DNA of 64,000 nt from Chrysopilus asiliformis. Lineage: Eukaryota > Arthropoda > Insecta > Diptera > Rhagionidae. Of the stretch, positions 1-9,474 are shown piece after piece; positions within the stretch are counted from its first letter, which is position 1, and each line of letters starts with the position of its first letter. The DNA is taken from NCBI GenBank assembly GCA_964034945.1, contig OZ035960.1:84692148-84756147 (forward strand), written 5' to 3'. The position numbers and the translations under genes were made by a program. The notes under the pieces were generated by a model that ran no database searches, had not been told where the DNA came from, and was given only the letters and a program-made list of their open reading frames with translations.

Positions 1-418
1 GCATGGAGGATTTTTAAGCATTTTTCATATAAATATACACGGATAAATGAAACACGCTTAATTGCAATACTTGCTTAAATGCAACTATTTTCACATCCGC
101 AAAAGTATAAATTATATGAAATTTTACACGCTTAAATGCACATGTGCAAAAATGAAATGTAATTACACAAAAAAAAGTGATTATTGTTATTTTTATTTGA
201 TAAAATGAATTCTTAATTAGGTTCTTTGTTTTTGTGTAGCCTTGTTGAATTTAAATGTTTATTACAGGAATATTAAAGTTGTATGTTTATCTTTTACTCG
301 CATAATTGCACATTAATGTGCATTTATCCGTGCTTCCGTGGTACGTATAAATGCAAAACACGGATAAATGCACATAAAATTCTGCGAAATTCGATGTGCA
401 TTTAAGCGTGTTCTACTG
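1..418. mobile_element. pogo/Tigger-type MITE, copy 1 (cut by window start)
   Basis: Nearly identical to the copies at 8497 and 56192; the first ~66 bases lie outside the window. The right terminus reads TGCATTTAAGCGTGTTCTAC and TG, followed by TA at 419-420. The TA duplication and the CAGTAGAAC-type terminus fit the pogo/Tigger branch of Tc1/mariner. It has no coding capacity. It sits inside a LINE endonuclease reading frame that resumes at 421. Confidence 0.8.
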
Positions 419-420
419 TA

Positions 421-560
421 GTTCGCGGTTTAAAAATGAGTCCGTAAGCCAGGTTTCAGTTAGGACGATAACATCGTAGGAACAGCTAAGAACGTTCATA
501 TACAAAGCGTTAGATTTTGTTCTAAGCCCTCTCACATTTTGGTAGTAGAGGGAGAGTTCT
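421..560 (-). pseudogene. LINE ORF2 start: AP-type endonuclease, truncated
   Basis: The minus strand reads YYQNVRGLRTKS, then DVIVLTETWL, the N-terminal signature of the AP-type (EEP) endonuclease of non-LTR retrotransposons. The E of ETWL is the usual metal-binding glutamate. The frame overlaps the end of ORF1 and is cut at 420 by the pogo MITE, so the rest of ORF2 would lie before the window start. The family (Jockey or CR1-like) cannot be fixed from this piece. Confidence 0.8.
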
Positions 561-1013
561 ACCAGTTTTTTGGCGGCCTCGTTCTATTTTGATTTGAGCG
601 AAAGTTTCTCTTATTAAACTCATGGATAATGAGTCCATCTGGCCAAAACTCCTTTTTTGATACCTCCAAGAAATATGAATCAGGTACGTTGATCTTGAAT
701 GAAGATATCAAACGATTTTCCAAATTCTCTGGCGTGAATTTTTCACAACCAAAATTCGTTGAGTGTCCCAGTTTGTTTACAATGTGCTGCATGACGTCAT
801 CAACACTAGTCGAGTAAGCCAGTCGAGAAATAAACAGCTGCTTCGGGGGGACGACGGCTCGTAAAGGCACAGGACAGCTTAGCGGTCCGCTCCGATACAT
901 TTTGCGTGACCGATACATTTTGCGTGATATGTACGGTTGCAGAGACCAAAACACTGCACCATAGGCGTTTTATCGTTAATATCATTACACGGCACCTTTG
1001 AACATTCGGCCAT
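559..1013 (-). pseudogene. LINE ORF1 protein with PHD-like zinc finger, frameshifted
   Basis: A start codon at 1013 opens a frame reading MAECSKVPCN and then CFGLCNRTYHAKC, a PHD-like Cys/His finger typical of ORF1 in some insect LINEs. The frame breaks near 900, just where an 18-bp segment (TCACGCAAAATGTATCGG) is directly duplicated. Coding resumes in another frame to 559, with a C-terminal SFKINVP...FWPDGLII block of the kind that ends such ORF1 proteins. It lies directly upstream of the endonuclease frame. RNA-binding role inferred from family. Confidence 0.65.
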
Positions 1014-1525
1014 AATAATTAATGAAGACCTATAAATTTAAACGCTCCCACGCCGCTTCAGAAACTAGATTTCTTAGATGTTTTGTTGAAGAAAATAATC
1101 AAAATATCCGCAACTGGTAGTTTCGTAAAAACTATTAATCCTTTAATCACTGAATTTTTTGCAAAATTGAAATGAATTGATATTTTAATCACTGGATTTT
1201 TCTCAAGATTTCTCAGGATCAAAAACTACGCAAGCTCCTAGTACGCCAGTCGACCTTTGTACTCCTTTAGATGTCATATTTTCAACGAGTTGGAAAAAAA
1301 TTTTTTTTCGGGCATTCATTAATCAACTCTTTAACACTCTCTACATCAAATAAAACGCAAACAAAATTTGAGCAATGCCATCGAAGGCACATGTGTTTGT
1401 GAATGTGTATTTTTTGTTTTTTATGCCAACCGCTTTCATTTTGACATTACCACCATTTTTTAAAATAGCACTTTATTTATAGATTTATGGACAAGAAATT
1501 CTTTGGATACATTTCCACTTTGTAA
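1014..1525. other. AT-rich stretch without recognisable genes
   Basis: I see no coding pattern, terminal repeat or tandem structure here. It probably contains the 3' flank of the MULE/NOF-like element and the 5' part of the LINE, but neither boundary is visible. Confidence 0.4.
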
Positions 1526-2365
1526 CTATTTGCCTCTAGGTTGTGGAGCTGATGTTATGTTCGTGACACCAGCCTGGTTTTGGCATTGTCGACAAATCCT
1601 TTTTTGTCCATAGCCTTCTTCTCCATGTGGAACTGAACACTCATCTAGCGCATGAACATTTTTTTCACATATATAACACCTATAGATCCCGCTTGGAAGA
1701 TCACCGTTCATACACGCAGGACATTGTGTGGATCCCGACATTTCGTCTACAACTTCTGATATTTCCTCTGTGTCCCGTTGCTGCTTAGTATTCGCCAGTT
1801 TTAGTCGTCCACTTATAAATGCGATATGCTTAGCAACAAAATCTGATTTAAAAAAAATGTTTTTGACAGTATTAAAATCACTTTCCACCGAAGCAATGCT
1901 AGCTGGTATTCTTCCATGTCCAAATTGGTCGCGACATATGCATGACCACATCGGTATGAGACTCATGTCCTTTAAAAGTTTGTCTACCAATGAAGGTAAA
2001 TAGTGAGCATTTTCCCGGTCACCATTCTCTGCAGCAATTAAACACTTTATGTTATTATCAATTTCCTTGCCCCACTGACTCCACTTGTTAGAACAAGGTT
2101 CCTCTTCATCATCTATATCAGATCCATTCAAATCGGAACCATCTGAAAATTCGTAACTTGCCGACGTAAGGAAATCTTTCATTTTAAGTTTATGAAATTC
2201 ACACAGGTTATGTTCAAATCTGTTATTTAATCCTTCTGTTTCGCTTCTTGCAATAATTAAAAGACTTTTTAGTATTTCTTTTGCTTTGTCCGAATTGCAG
2301 CATAAAATCAGCTGTCCTATGAGTGTTAAGTAAAATGTTTTTACTCGCGGTCGTGTTTCCTTTAA

Positions 2366-2593
2366 CCCTATTCCTGTCAGGCTGTGAATTTCGAACCAAT
2401 ATAGATGATTTAATACATGTTTTAACGCAAAATCAATTTAACAAAAAAACATAAAATTTATTCTATATAACAGTAGCGTAGTGACCAATAATAAAATACA
2501 TTAAATTGATTTTGCGTTAAAACATGTATTAAATCATCTATATTGGTTCGAAATTGAATAGTGACTCACAGTCACAGCCTGACAGGAATAGGG
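2366..2593. mobile_element. piggyBac-type palindromic MITE (228 bp)
   Basis: Flanked by TTAA at 2362-2365 and 2594-2597, with CCCTATTCCTGTCAGGCTGT at one end and its inverse at the other. The two arms pair over most of the length. TTAA target plus CCC/GGG termini are piggyBac hallmarks. Non-coding, inserted in the transposase gene. Confidence 0.85.
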
Positions 2594-3197
2594 TTAAGAA
2601 ATTCGCATATTTTTTTTAATAAAATGGGCTACATCAATCCTAATCTAACATGATGGCAAATTGTTGGTCTTGCATGCGTCTGCGTATTCTTCAATCGTTT
2701 GTTTCCCTGTAAAACTCCTTACAGCTGCAGTCAATAGTGCTATACTGGCATCGCATACAACTTCTCGAGTTTTTGGAGCGCCAGATCGAATCCATTCCAA
2801 AAGCCAAAACTGTATTGCATTCGTGTTGTGAGCCGCTGATAACATTTGACATACGGGAAATAATCCGTATTTATCGGAATGTGCAACACAATTGTACAAA
2901 AAAATATGTTTTGATTTTGTATTGTCTGGGCGTTTAATTTTTCTTATAATGCTCTCAGTGGCATCAATAAAAATGCACGATGATTCATCCTTCGCGTATG
3001 TCCGATATACGTGCAGTTGGTGATTTGACCAGTAGTTGACAAAAAAGGGATTTAATCCAATATTGTGAATGATGTTACTTAATGGCCCCAATTTCATTAA
3101 ATGTAATGCCTTCACAGGATCATTATTAAAGATTTTTTTTTTCGAAGTTTCATATTTCGCAACTCTTAAAACATTGGTGTTGTATATATGTGGGGAT

Positions 3198-3601
3198 CAG
3201 TGGCGGCTCGTGTATATTTGAAATGAGGAGGCAAAGTTTTTTTTATGTAGGAAGACGTATTCCGAATTATGTAGGAAGACCTATTCTTCTGGAAGGGAAA
3301 AGTGAAACAGAGATTGGTGTTCGTATTCTATATGTGGCTATGCTTGTTCTTAGCAAAAGCTGTATGAAAGTATTTGTACGAATCGGAGGCTAGCCTCTAT
3401 GAAGAGAATTTGTAGTTTATGTTTTAGAGAATTCGACATTAGAGAAAAGGATTTTCTTTTAAATTATTATTTTCTGAACATACAGATTTTTATACAGTCC
3501 ATTATGGTATAAAAAATTAAAGGCATACGTTAGAAAAACATTTTTATAAAATGTTATGAGGAGGCAATGCCTCCGTTGCCTCCCCTATAAAGCCCCCACT
3601 G
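3198..3601. mobile_element. hAT-type MITE (404 bp) with 8-bp target duplication
   Basis: The sequence GTGGGGAT is duplicated at 3190-3197 and 3602-3609. Termini are CAGTGGCGGCTCGTG and, inverted, CAGTGGGGGCTTTAT, so the inverted repeats are imperfect. Inside, an AGGAGGCAA block near each end is inverted too. Eight-base duplications and CAGTGG ends fit hAT. It carries no transposase. Confidence 0.9.
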
Positions 3602-4382
3602 GTGGGGATTCCATGGAGTCACCCTCCTCCATCAATTGTTCTGGCAGATCTGCTCTGTACTTACTAGCACAAGTCGTTTGTAGTTTTTTAGCTATATTTG
3701 ATCGTTTTCCACATCGACCCCCGCCTTCGATAAAGGTGCATTTAAGCTTTGTTACTATTTCCCCCGTATTATCAATAATGCATTTGATAGTAGAACCGCA
3801 TTTAGCGTATGCGTTACCTGATTCTCCTCCTGCGGATATGATTTGACGTTTTAAGTTGAAACCACAAGGTATTTTCGTGCCTTCCCATATTTTTTCGCAA
3901 AACATATTCTGCCAGACACCAGGTTTCAATATAGAATAAGTTCTAAAAGATTGTGGGCGATTCTTGTCATTTCTTTTATACTTTTTACTGATAATGAGGG
4001 AATTGTATTCCTCTTTCGGAAGTGTGATGATAAATGTGGTTAAACTATTTATAGTACTTAAATTAAGGCTCGAATCGGTTACTGAATTTTCATAATCAGA
4101 TAAGTCTTGATATTGTTCAGAACTTTCAGCTTCATTTTGTCCACAAACTTCCTGAGTATCACTTAAAATGTCTCTTATTCCAAATCTATTGCATATTACA
4201 TAGGTATATAAGGCGTTCGGAGTTATATTTTGTAATTCTTCACAAATTTTCGTCCATACCACATCATTTTTAGATACAACCTTGATACCTTTTAAAATTT
4301 GATTTTTATATTTTAAGAGTGTATCTTTAAGCAGAGTTTTATCAACCTTTTCGGGTCTTCCGGGTTTTCGCAGCATGCTCAA

Positions 4383-4640
4383 AAATAAAACTTTGCTAAT
4401 GTTAATATGTTAATCTGACAGATTTAAGGCCCTTATTGGCTAGCACCTCTAGCATGTGGCCCCTCCATTATTTCTAACTAAAAATGTTCAACGCTAGAGG
4501 TCCTTGATGATTTCTTTACTTCAATTGAAGTAGATTTACTACATTTTGTGCTTGTTAAAGGCACAGATTTGTACTACTAGATCGCGTCACTCGAACAATT
4601 CCATGACGATGATTAGATGCAGACACACTGAACCTCTCGA
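4383..4640. other. Gene-free flank upstream of the MULE/NOF-like transposase
   Basis: Probably the 5' untranslated end of the transposase element. No terminal inverted repeat partner was found downstream of 1526. It ends in CTCGAAATC next to the satellite array, a motif that recurs at the array's far end (5193). Confidence 0.35.
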
Positions 4641-5206
4641 AATCTGACTCGGAGTGTTCTGGCAAATATATATTTTGGGGGGGAACGAATTCCGGTAGAA
4701 TTGAGAGCTAAATTTTTTGGCGGGAAACGAAATCTTGAGAAATCTGACTCGGCTTTTTTTTGGAAATTGTGTTCTGGCAAATATATATTTTGGGGGGGAA
4801 CGAATGCCGGTAGAATTGAGACCTAAAATTTTTGGCGGGAAACGAAATCTTGAGAAATCTGACTCGGCTTTTTTTTGGAAATTGTGTTCTGGCAAATATA
4901 TATTTTGGGGGGACCGAATTTCGGTAGAATTGAGACCTCACATTTTTGGCGGGAAACTAAATCTTGAGAAATCTGACTCGGATTTATTTGGAAATTGTGT
5001 TCTGGCAAATATATATTTTGGGGGGAACGAATTCCGGTAGAATTGAGCCCTAAAATTTTTGGCGCGAAACGAAATCTTGAGAAATCTGACTCGGCTTTTT
5101 TGTGGAAATTGTGTTCTGGCAAATATATATTTTGGGGGGAACGAATTTCGGTAGAATTAAGACCTAACATTTTTGGCGGGAAACGAATTTTCTCGAAATC
5201 GGCTGC
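4641..5206. repeat. Tandem satellite, ~115-bp unit, about 5 copies
   Basis: The anchor AATCTGACTCGG occurs at 4641, 4741, 4856, 4970 and 5083, giving periods of 100, 115, 114 and 113. Each unit contains TTCTGGCAAATATATATTTT, a GGTAGAATTGAG block and GGCGGGAAACGAA. The first unit lacks ~15 bp. Because unit length is near a multiple of three, spurious reading frames run through the array on both strands. Confidence 0.95.
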
Positions 5207-5306
5207 AGAACGTCCTAGGAGCACGAGACCCTCATTCCCCAGGAAATAGCGCCAGCACAGTGATGAAATGGGCCTGTTCCCACCACAGTACCGGAATCCG
5301 TTGCTT

Positions 5307-5564
5307 TCTGAAAACATCACCAGCAGACTGTGGCAGGACAGAACACGAGTGGCGAGTGCGGTCGAGAGGAACGCCTCCAAGCGCCGCTTATGAGCACCAA
5401 CATTCCCGACCGCAAATATTTCTAATAAATGCGGCCGTAGGACGCAGTACACCACCTCAGCGCATACCACCCAGTGATAATTAATGGAATGGGCAACCAG
5501 GGGCTCTTCCGAAGTCAGGTAAAATCCCCCTTCTGGATAGACATCGTTGAAATAATAACGGAAC
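5307..5564 (-). pseudogene. Unrecognised conserved exon, copy A
   Basis: A pyrimidine-rich tract ends in TTAG at 5565-5568 and is followed by a frame reading FRYYFND, EEPLVAHSIN, YHWVVCAEV, LRPHLLEIFA and HSLLVMFS. The same segment exists at 58422-58137. The copies differ mainly at third codon positions while the protein stays similar, so the minus-strand reading was under selection. I do not recognise the family. Homology ends near 5307, beyond which the frame runs into unrelated sequence and the satellite. Confidence 0.55.
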
Positions 5565-5789
5565 CTAACAAAAAAAACCCATAATAACACAAACAGAAAA
5601 AAAAAACAAAAAGGAAAATAGAAAAAAAATGTTATAAAAAAAATAACCAAAGCCATAGAACAATATGAAAAAAAAAATCAATACTAGAAATAACACAATA
5701 GCTTTAGGTTCAGTAAAACAAATCAACACTTAGTAGATAAAACTTTGTTAGTAACATTTTAAAGAAAAAAAAAGAACAAATAAATAAAT
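5565..5789. other. A-rich tract (intron-like pyrimidine tract on minus strand)
   Basis: Low-complexity A-rich sequence on plus, T/C-rich on minus. Its position directly before the conserved exon resembles an intron end. The matching tract exists at the second copy (58423-58600). Confidence 0.5.
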
Positions 5790-5911
5790 AAAAAAAACAC
5801 TAAATTCTTATTCAATTATTCAATTATTTTGAAAAAAAAACACTACAAGTCTTATTCAATTATTCAATTATTTTGAAAAAAAAAAAAAACACTAAATTCT
5901 TATTCAATTAA
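5790..5911. repeat. Short AT-rich tandem repeat, about 2.5 units
   Basis: The block CACTAAATTCTTATTCAATT and close variants recur at about 5798, 5841 and 5890, separated by A-runs (period 43-49). Confidence 0.8.
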
Positions 5912-6186
5912 GGTCAAAGTGGGTAATTGTAAACACTATTGGTTGTCCCCAAACTGCTATTCCTTCTTAGCTTATCTAGACAATATATTAAAAATTGATC
6001 TTTTATCTTACTGCGAACACGTGCCACAATATATCTAAGAGAGGGTTCGTTATGTATGAGCGGTCAAAGTGAGTGCTTCTTTTTAGTGTGATTTCAGTTT
6101 TCCTAAGGGGGAAAAGAATTATATTCTTGCCATTAAACGTTCTGATCTCCTTAATTGTATCAGGAATTTTATTTTGCTGTGATAAA

Positions 6187-7018
6187 TCAGCTTCCGTTGA
6201 AGATCTTACCAGAGGTTGTACTATAATTTTCTGTTTTTATTTTGTTAAGTATTAAGGAAAATTGGTGATTTACGGTGGTATAGAATTCATCGATGCTCAT
6301 ATTTCCTTGTCGTAGGAGGTTTAACTGATGGTCCAAAGTACGAACGTCTATTTTATCGGCGTAATGAAGAGACAAGCATTGTTTGATTGCTGCCCACTCT
6401 TCATCGAATATATGCTATGAAATTAGCGCGGTGTCGGCCGGGTCCCTTATTTTTTGGCGTATACTCTGTAATATAGCCCGATAAATAGGCTTATTTCGAA
6501 CGACCTCATAATTTTGTAAGACCGTTTCGACGCTATGTATCCAGGATAAGTAATGCGTTGGGTCTCCTTCAAAAACTTGGATTTCTTTAATCCGGTCGGG
6601 CAATTTTGAGATACTGTTTAACCCTTAATTTATGAGGTGAAAATCATATGCGTAAATGATGAGGTGGTTTCCAATGGACTTGTTCTAATCACATACCAAA
6701 TCCGTGCTTTTAACTCAGCATACAACACCATACTATATGAAGGTACTGAAGATTTCAGAGTCACTGTGCTGAAAACATGAGAAATAGCAAAGAGAGAAAA
6801 GTCAATGTGGGTCCACTGGACCCACCTCATCAATTAAGGGTTAATTCTTCCTCGTTCCTTGGAACTTGGAAGGAAGAATTGGAGTATTCATTCGCTTTTG
6901 CCACCCTTACTTCTTCTAGAGCGGTGAGTCTCTGCTCTATTTTTCTTAGAGACTCGTGTTGGAGGTTTAAGGCTCCATTAAGTGGTGTAATAGCGGCTTG
7001 CAATTGATCTAAACTCAT
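6187..7018 (-). pseudogene. gag: Gypsy A: Gag fragment, interrupted by a piggyBac MITE
   Basis: The start at 7018 gives MSLDQLQAAITPLNGALN; after the MITE the frame continues with PDRIKEIQVFEGDPTHYLSW, a Gag signature of Ty3/gypsy errantivirus-like elements. It passes a TAG near 6417 and goes on with EEWAAIKQCLSLHYADK and the RQGNMSIDEFY block. Removing the MITE with one TTAA rejoins the frame exactly. A primer-binding site lies upstream at 7756. No pol follows. Confidence 0.75.
6622..6840. mobile_element. piggyBac-type MITE (219 bp) in gypsy A gag
   Basis: TTAA at 6618-6621 and 6841-6844; termini CCCTTAATTTATGAGGTG and AATTAAGGG with CACCTCAT near the right end. A perfect GGTCCACTGGACC palindrome lies inside the right end. 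Different family from the MITE at 2366. Confidence 0.85.
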
Positions 7019-7755
7019 CTTGATCGTAATTGCGATTTTTTATTTCAAATTGGATTTATTTAATCTTTTGAAAGATTATGTTTCACCGAATTCTAAAGGG
7101 TTCCTTAGTTGTAAGTAATAATAATAAATTTAGTTACGTTAGCAGGAGGCCTTTCATAGTTTAGTAAGAACGTCTTTTCCTTCCTGGATCTGGTCCGGCT
7201 GCTGTGATCCTCTTCAGTCTAAGCGTTGACACAGTTGCAATAGACCTACTATTGGAGCAACTCACAGACACTAGATCAACTTGATCCCTTTTGAAAATAC
7301 AACCGACCGTCGGATTCTAAAGTGTTGACCACTTCTTGGTTTTACCCAAAGACACGACACTATGAGCACTATTGATGTCCCGGTTAAGGCGACTATGAGA
7401 ATTTCAATCGAGTTCCGTTCGTGTTCCTGTTTGGAAAACTTGCACGAATCCGCGGAATAAAACACTCAAGCACTCAATGTCCGAATTTATTTGCGTCCTG
7501 GTAAGGAAAGCTTCCGGTAAGCGTTAACACAAAATTATCGGTATTTAGAATCACTCGCTCCTTATCTTATTGTCTCCGTGCGGTTAGGGAGTAACACTTT
7601 TTTTGTTAGCGTTATCGCACGACAAATAAGTCTCAAATAATGAAGTATATCCGTGTCCGATTAATTCAAATAATGGATCGGAGCACAACTGTTTTAGCAC
7701 TAGTTAAGATTTTATTCTTCACTCCCGGATGTGCTAATCTTAGTTGCAACGGCCG
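7019..7755 (-). other. Gypsy A untranslated leader
   Basis: About 740 bp between the primer-binding site and the gag start, as in errantiviruses. No tandem repeat seen. Non-coding. Confidence 0.5.
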
Positions 7756-7773
7756 GTCCCTGCTCGGGCGCCA
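7756..7773 (-). promoter_or_regulatory. Gypsy A primer-binding site (tRNA-Lys type)
   Basis: Minus strand reads TGGCGCCCGAGCAGGGAC, one base from the complement of the tRNA-Lys 3' end (established PBS of many retroelements). It marks the 3' edge of the 5' LTR, so LTR sequence should begin at 7774. Confidence 0.85.
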
Positions 7774-7916
7774 GTTAATTTAAATTATTAGATATTATTC
7801 AAAAAATATATTTATTTAGAGATCGATTTGTTCTCTTGGAGTTACAATTTAAACTGACTTGGAATCTAAGTTAAATTCTATTTCCCACAGTTGGGAGTCT
7901 AGATAGAATATGATTT
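7774..7916 (-). mobile_element. Gypsy A partial 5' LTR
   Basis: On the minus strand this lies directly before the primer-binding site and ends TTTAAATTAAC. Its outer end is lost where the Harbinger fragment begins, so length and target duplication are not measurable. Confidence 0.5.
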
Positions 7917-8150
7917 GTGCAAGTAAGCGCGATCACATTGTGTCACGTTGCTATGTCACGTTGTGCCAGGTGTTTGTTAGGTGATGGTGATAACGTCCAT
8001 TACAACATATCTAACGATGAGTTGCATTTTGATGAAATTGAATATGAAAATACTGTTTACCATAATGACACCGGGCAATTTGTAAATGAATCCGAGTATT
8101 ATGTAGAAGCAAATCAAGTCAGAAATGAAATATTGCAACATTTTTTATAA
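7917..8150 (+). pseudogene. Harbinger-type transposase, C-terminal remnant
   Basis: The frame encodes CLLGDGDNVHYNISNDELHF and ends EANQVRNEILQHFL, the kind of acidic linker and RNxIxxxF tail that closes HARBI1-like proteins. The catalytic core is absent. Another tail with a different sequence is at 12160-12515. Confidence 0.45.
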
Positions 8151-8271
8151 ATATAACAAAAAAAAATTATTTTTTATTTCATTCAGATAACATAAACAGC
8201 CTTCTTGGCAGAAATATAAATAATAACAAAAAAACCTAGAACATAATTCATATATCACATTCATAATTAAG

Positions 8272-8373
8272 CCTTATTTTGGTTGTGTTTATTTGTTCGA
8301 ATTCTTAATAAAAATTTCGTCCGATCGAATGGAAATCGCGCAAATAAACGCAACGGCAGATTCCAGAATAAGG
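8272..8373. repeat. Small imperfect hairpin (~100 bp)
   Basis: CCTTATTTTGGTTGTGTTTA near 8272 pairs with CAAATAAACGCAAC and AATAAGG on the right. Possibly a terminal remnant of the Harbinger element; no target duplication seen. Confidence 0.4.
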
Positions 8374-8496
8374 GTGAAGATATTTTTATAATCGTAATAG
8401 TAAAATATTCTTAATAAAAAATTTAATTAAGTATTGCATTATTTTTTTCAATTTTTAACTCTATTAAACGTCGTTTAATTTTTAATTTTGGATGTA

Positions 8497-8981
8497 CAGT
8501 AGAACGCGCTTAAATGCAACACGCGTAAATGCAAAACTCGTATAATTGCACGCAAAATTTGTGCATGGAGGATTTTTAAGCATTTTTCATATAAATATAC
8601 ACGGATAAATGAAACACGCTTAATTGCAATATTTGCTTAAATGCAACCATTTTCACATCCGCAAAAGTATAAATTATATGAAATTTTACACGCTTAAATG
8701 CACATGTGCAAAAATGAAATGTAATTACACAAAAAAAAAGTGATTATTGTTATTTTTATTTGATAAAATGAATTCTCAATTAGGTTCTTTGTTTTTGTGT
8801 AGCCTTGTTGAATTTAAATGTTTATTACAGGAATATTAAAGTTGCATGTTTATCTTTTACTCGCATAATTGCACATTAATGTGCATTTATCTGTGCTTCC
8901 GTGCTACGTATAAATGCAAAACACGGATAAATGCACATAAAATTCTGCGAAATTCGATGTGCATTTAAGCGTGTTCTACTG
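8497..8981. mobile_element. pogo/Tigger-type MITE, copy 2 (complete, 485 bp)
   Basis: Bounded by TA (8495-8496 and 8982-8983). Left end CAGTAGAACGCGCTTAAATG, right end the inverse of CAGTAGAACACGCTTAAATG, so the inverted repeats match with one change. The interior holds many copies of a CGCTTAAATGCA / CGGATAAATGCA-type motif in both orientations, probable transposase binding sites. No coding capacity. Confidence 0.9.
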
Positions 8982-8983
8982 TA

Positions 8984-9474
8984 ACAGGTTTTCAGTCTCC
9001 ATAGTACGGAGAATGATTCTTTTTCATTCACTCGTTTGCAAATGATTATCACGAGAATTTTATTTTTCATTCGCTCACGAGATTTATTTTTCCATTCCCG
9101 TATTTTTCAGATTGTGTTCGCGAATGGAATCGAAAATTTGGAGAATGGAAAAATTGAATTCGCTCACGAATTTGTCGCGCAAGAATGATTTGTGAATGCA
9201 ATTATTGTATGAAATAAAGTTGAAATATTTTGATATTAGACATTTTTAACTTGTCTAATTTTTACCCCCGACGGAACAAAGAGGGTATATGCGTTTGAGG
9301 TGTATGTTCGTTTGTTAGTTTGTCAGACAGAAAGACATTTTTGAAATAGGGCTCCAATTGACCTGGGAGTGATCGGGAAATCCGTCTTAGGCAAAATTAA
9401 GAGACCTATTTTTTCATGAATAGAATACTTTAGTACACTTCGATAAGGAAGTAATACCAATGATTACCTAATAT
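8984..9474. other. Gene-free stretch
   Basis: Contains imperfect repeats of ATTCGCTCACGA/GAATGGAA type near 9010-9180 but no coding pattern. The last ~25 bases form one arm of a larger inverted repeat (see 9446-11156). Confidence 0.4.

Larger units (their letters stand above)
1526..4382 (-). pseudogene. DDE transposase, MULE/NOF-like, broken by two MITEs
   Basis: Three blocks on the minus strand form one protein. The first (4382-3610) starts MSMLRKPGRPEKVD and looks like a DNA-binding domain. The second (3189-2598) carries a DDE-like core with FIDATES, PVCQMLS and EVVCDAS. The third (2361-1526) ends in Cys-rich pairs (CPAC, CYIC, CRQC). A hAT MITE (3198-3601) separates blocks one and two; a piggyBac MITE (2366-2593) separates two and three. 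Across the hAT site the frame is restored when the element and one duplication are removed. Other lesions are a TAG just after LPSC near 2645 and a one-base slip in an A-run near 2610. Assignment to MULE/NOF is from general pattern and uncertain; transposase identity is firmer. Confidence 0.6.

Noticed and set aside
1728..2003. 91-codon plus-strand frame
   Set aside because: Complement of the MULE/NOF-like transposase C-terminal block.
4587..4604. 18-bp identity TCACTCGAACAATTCCAT shared with 37517-37534
   Set aside because: Could be a shared transposon terminus, but flanks differ at once and no inverted partner was found; chance is possible in 64 kb of AT-rich DNA.
4587..5249. Several overlapping reading frames of 77-107 codons on both strands across the satellite
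   Set aside because: All are generated by the 115-bp repeat; they mutually overlap and show no domain or codon pattern.
7271..7465. 64-codon minus-strand frame in the gypsy A leader
   Set aside because: Lies between PBS and gag where a leader is expected; no Gag-like sequence.
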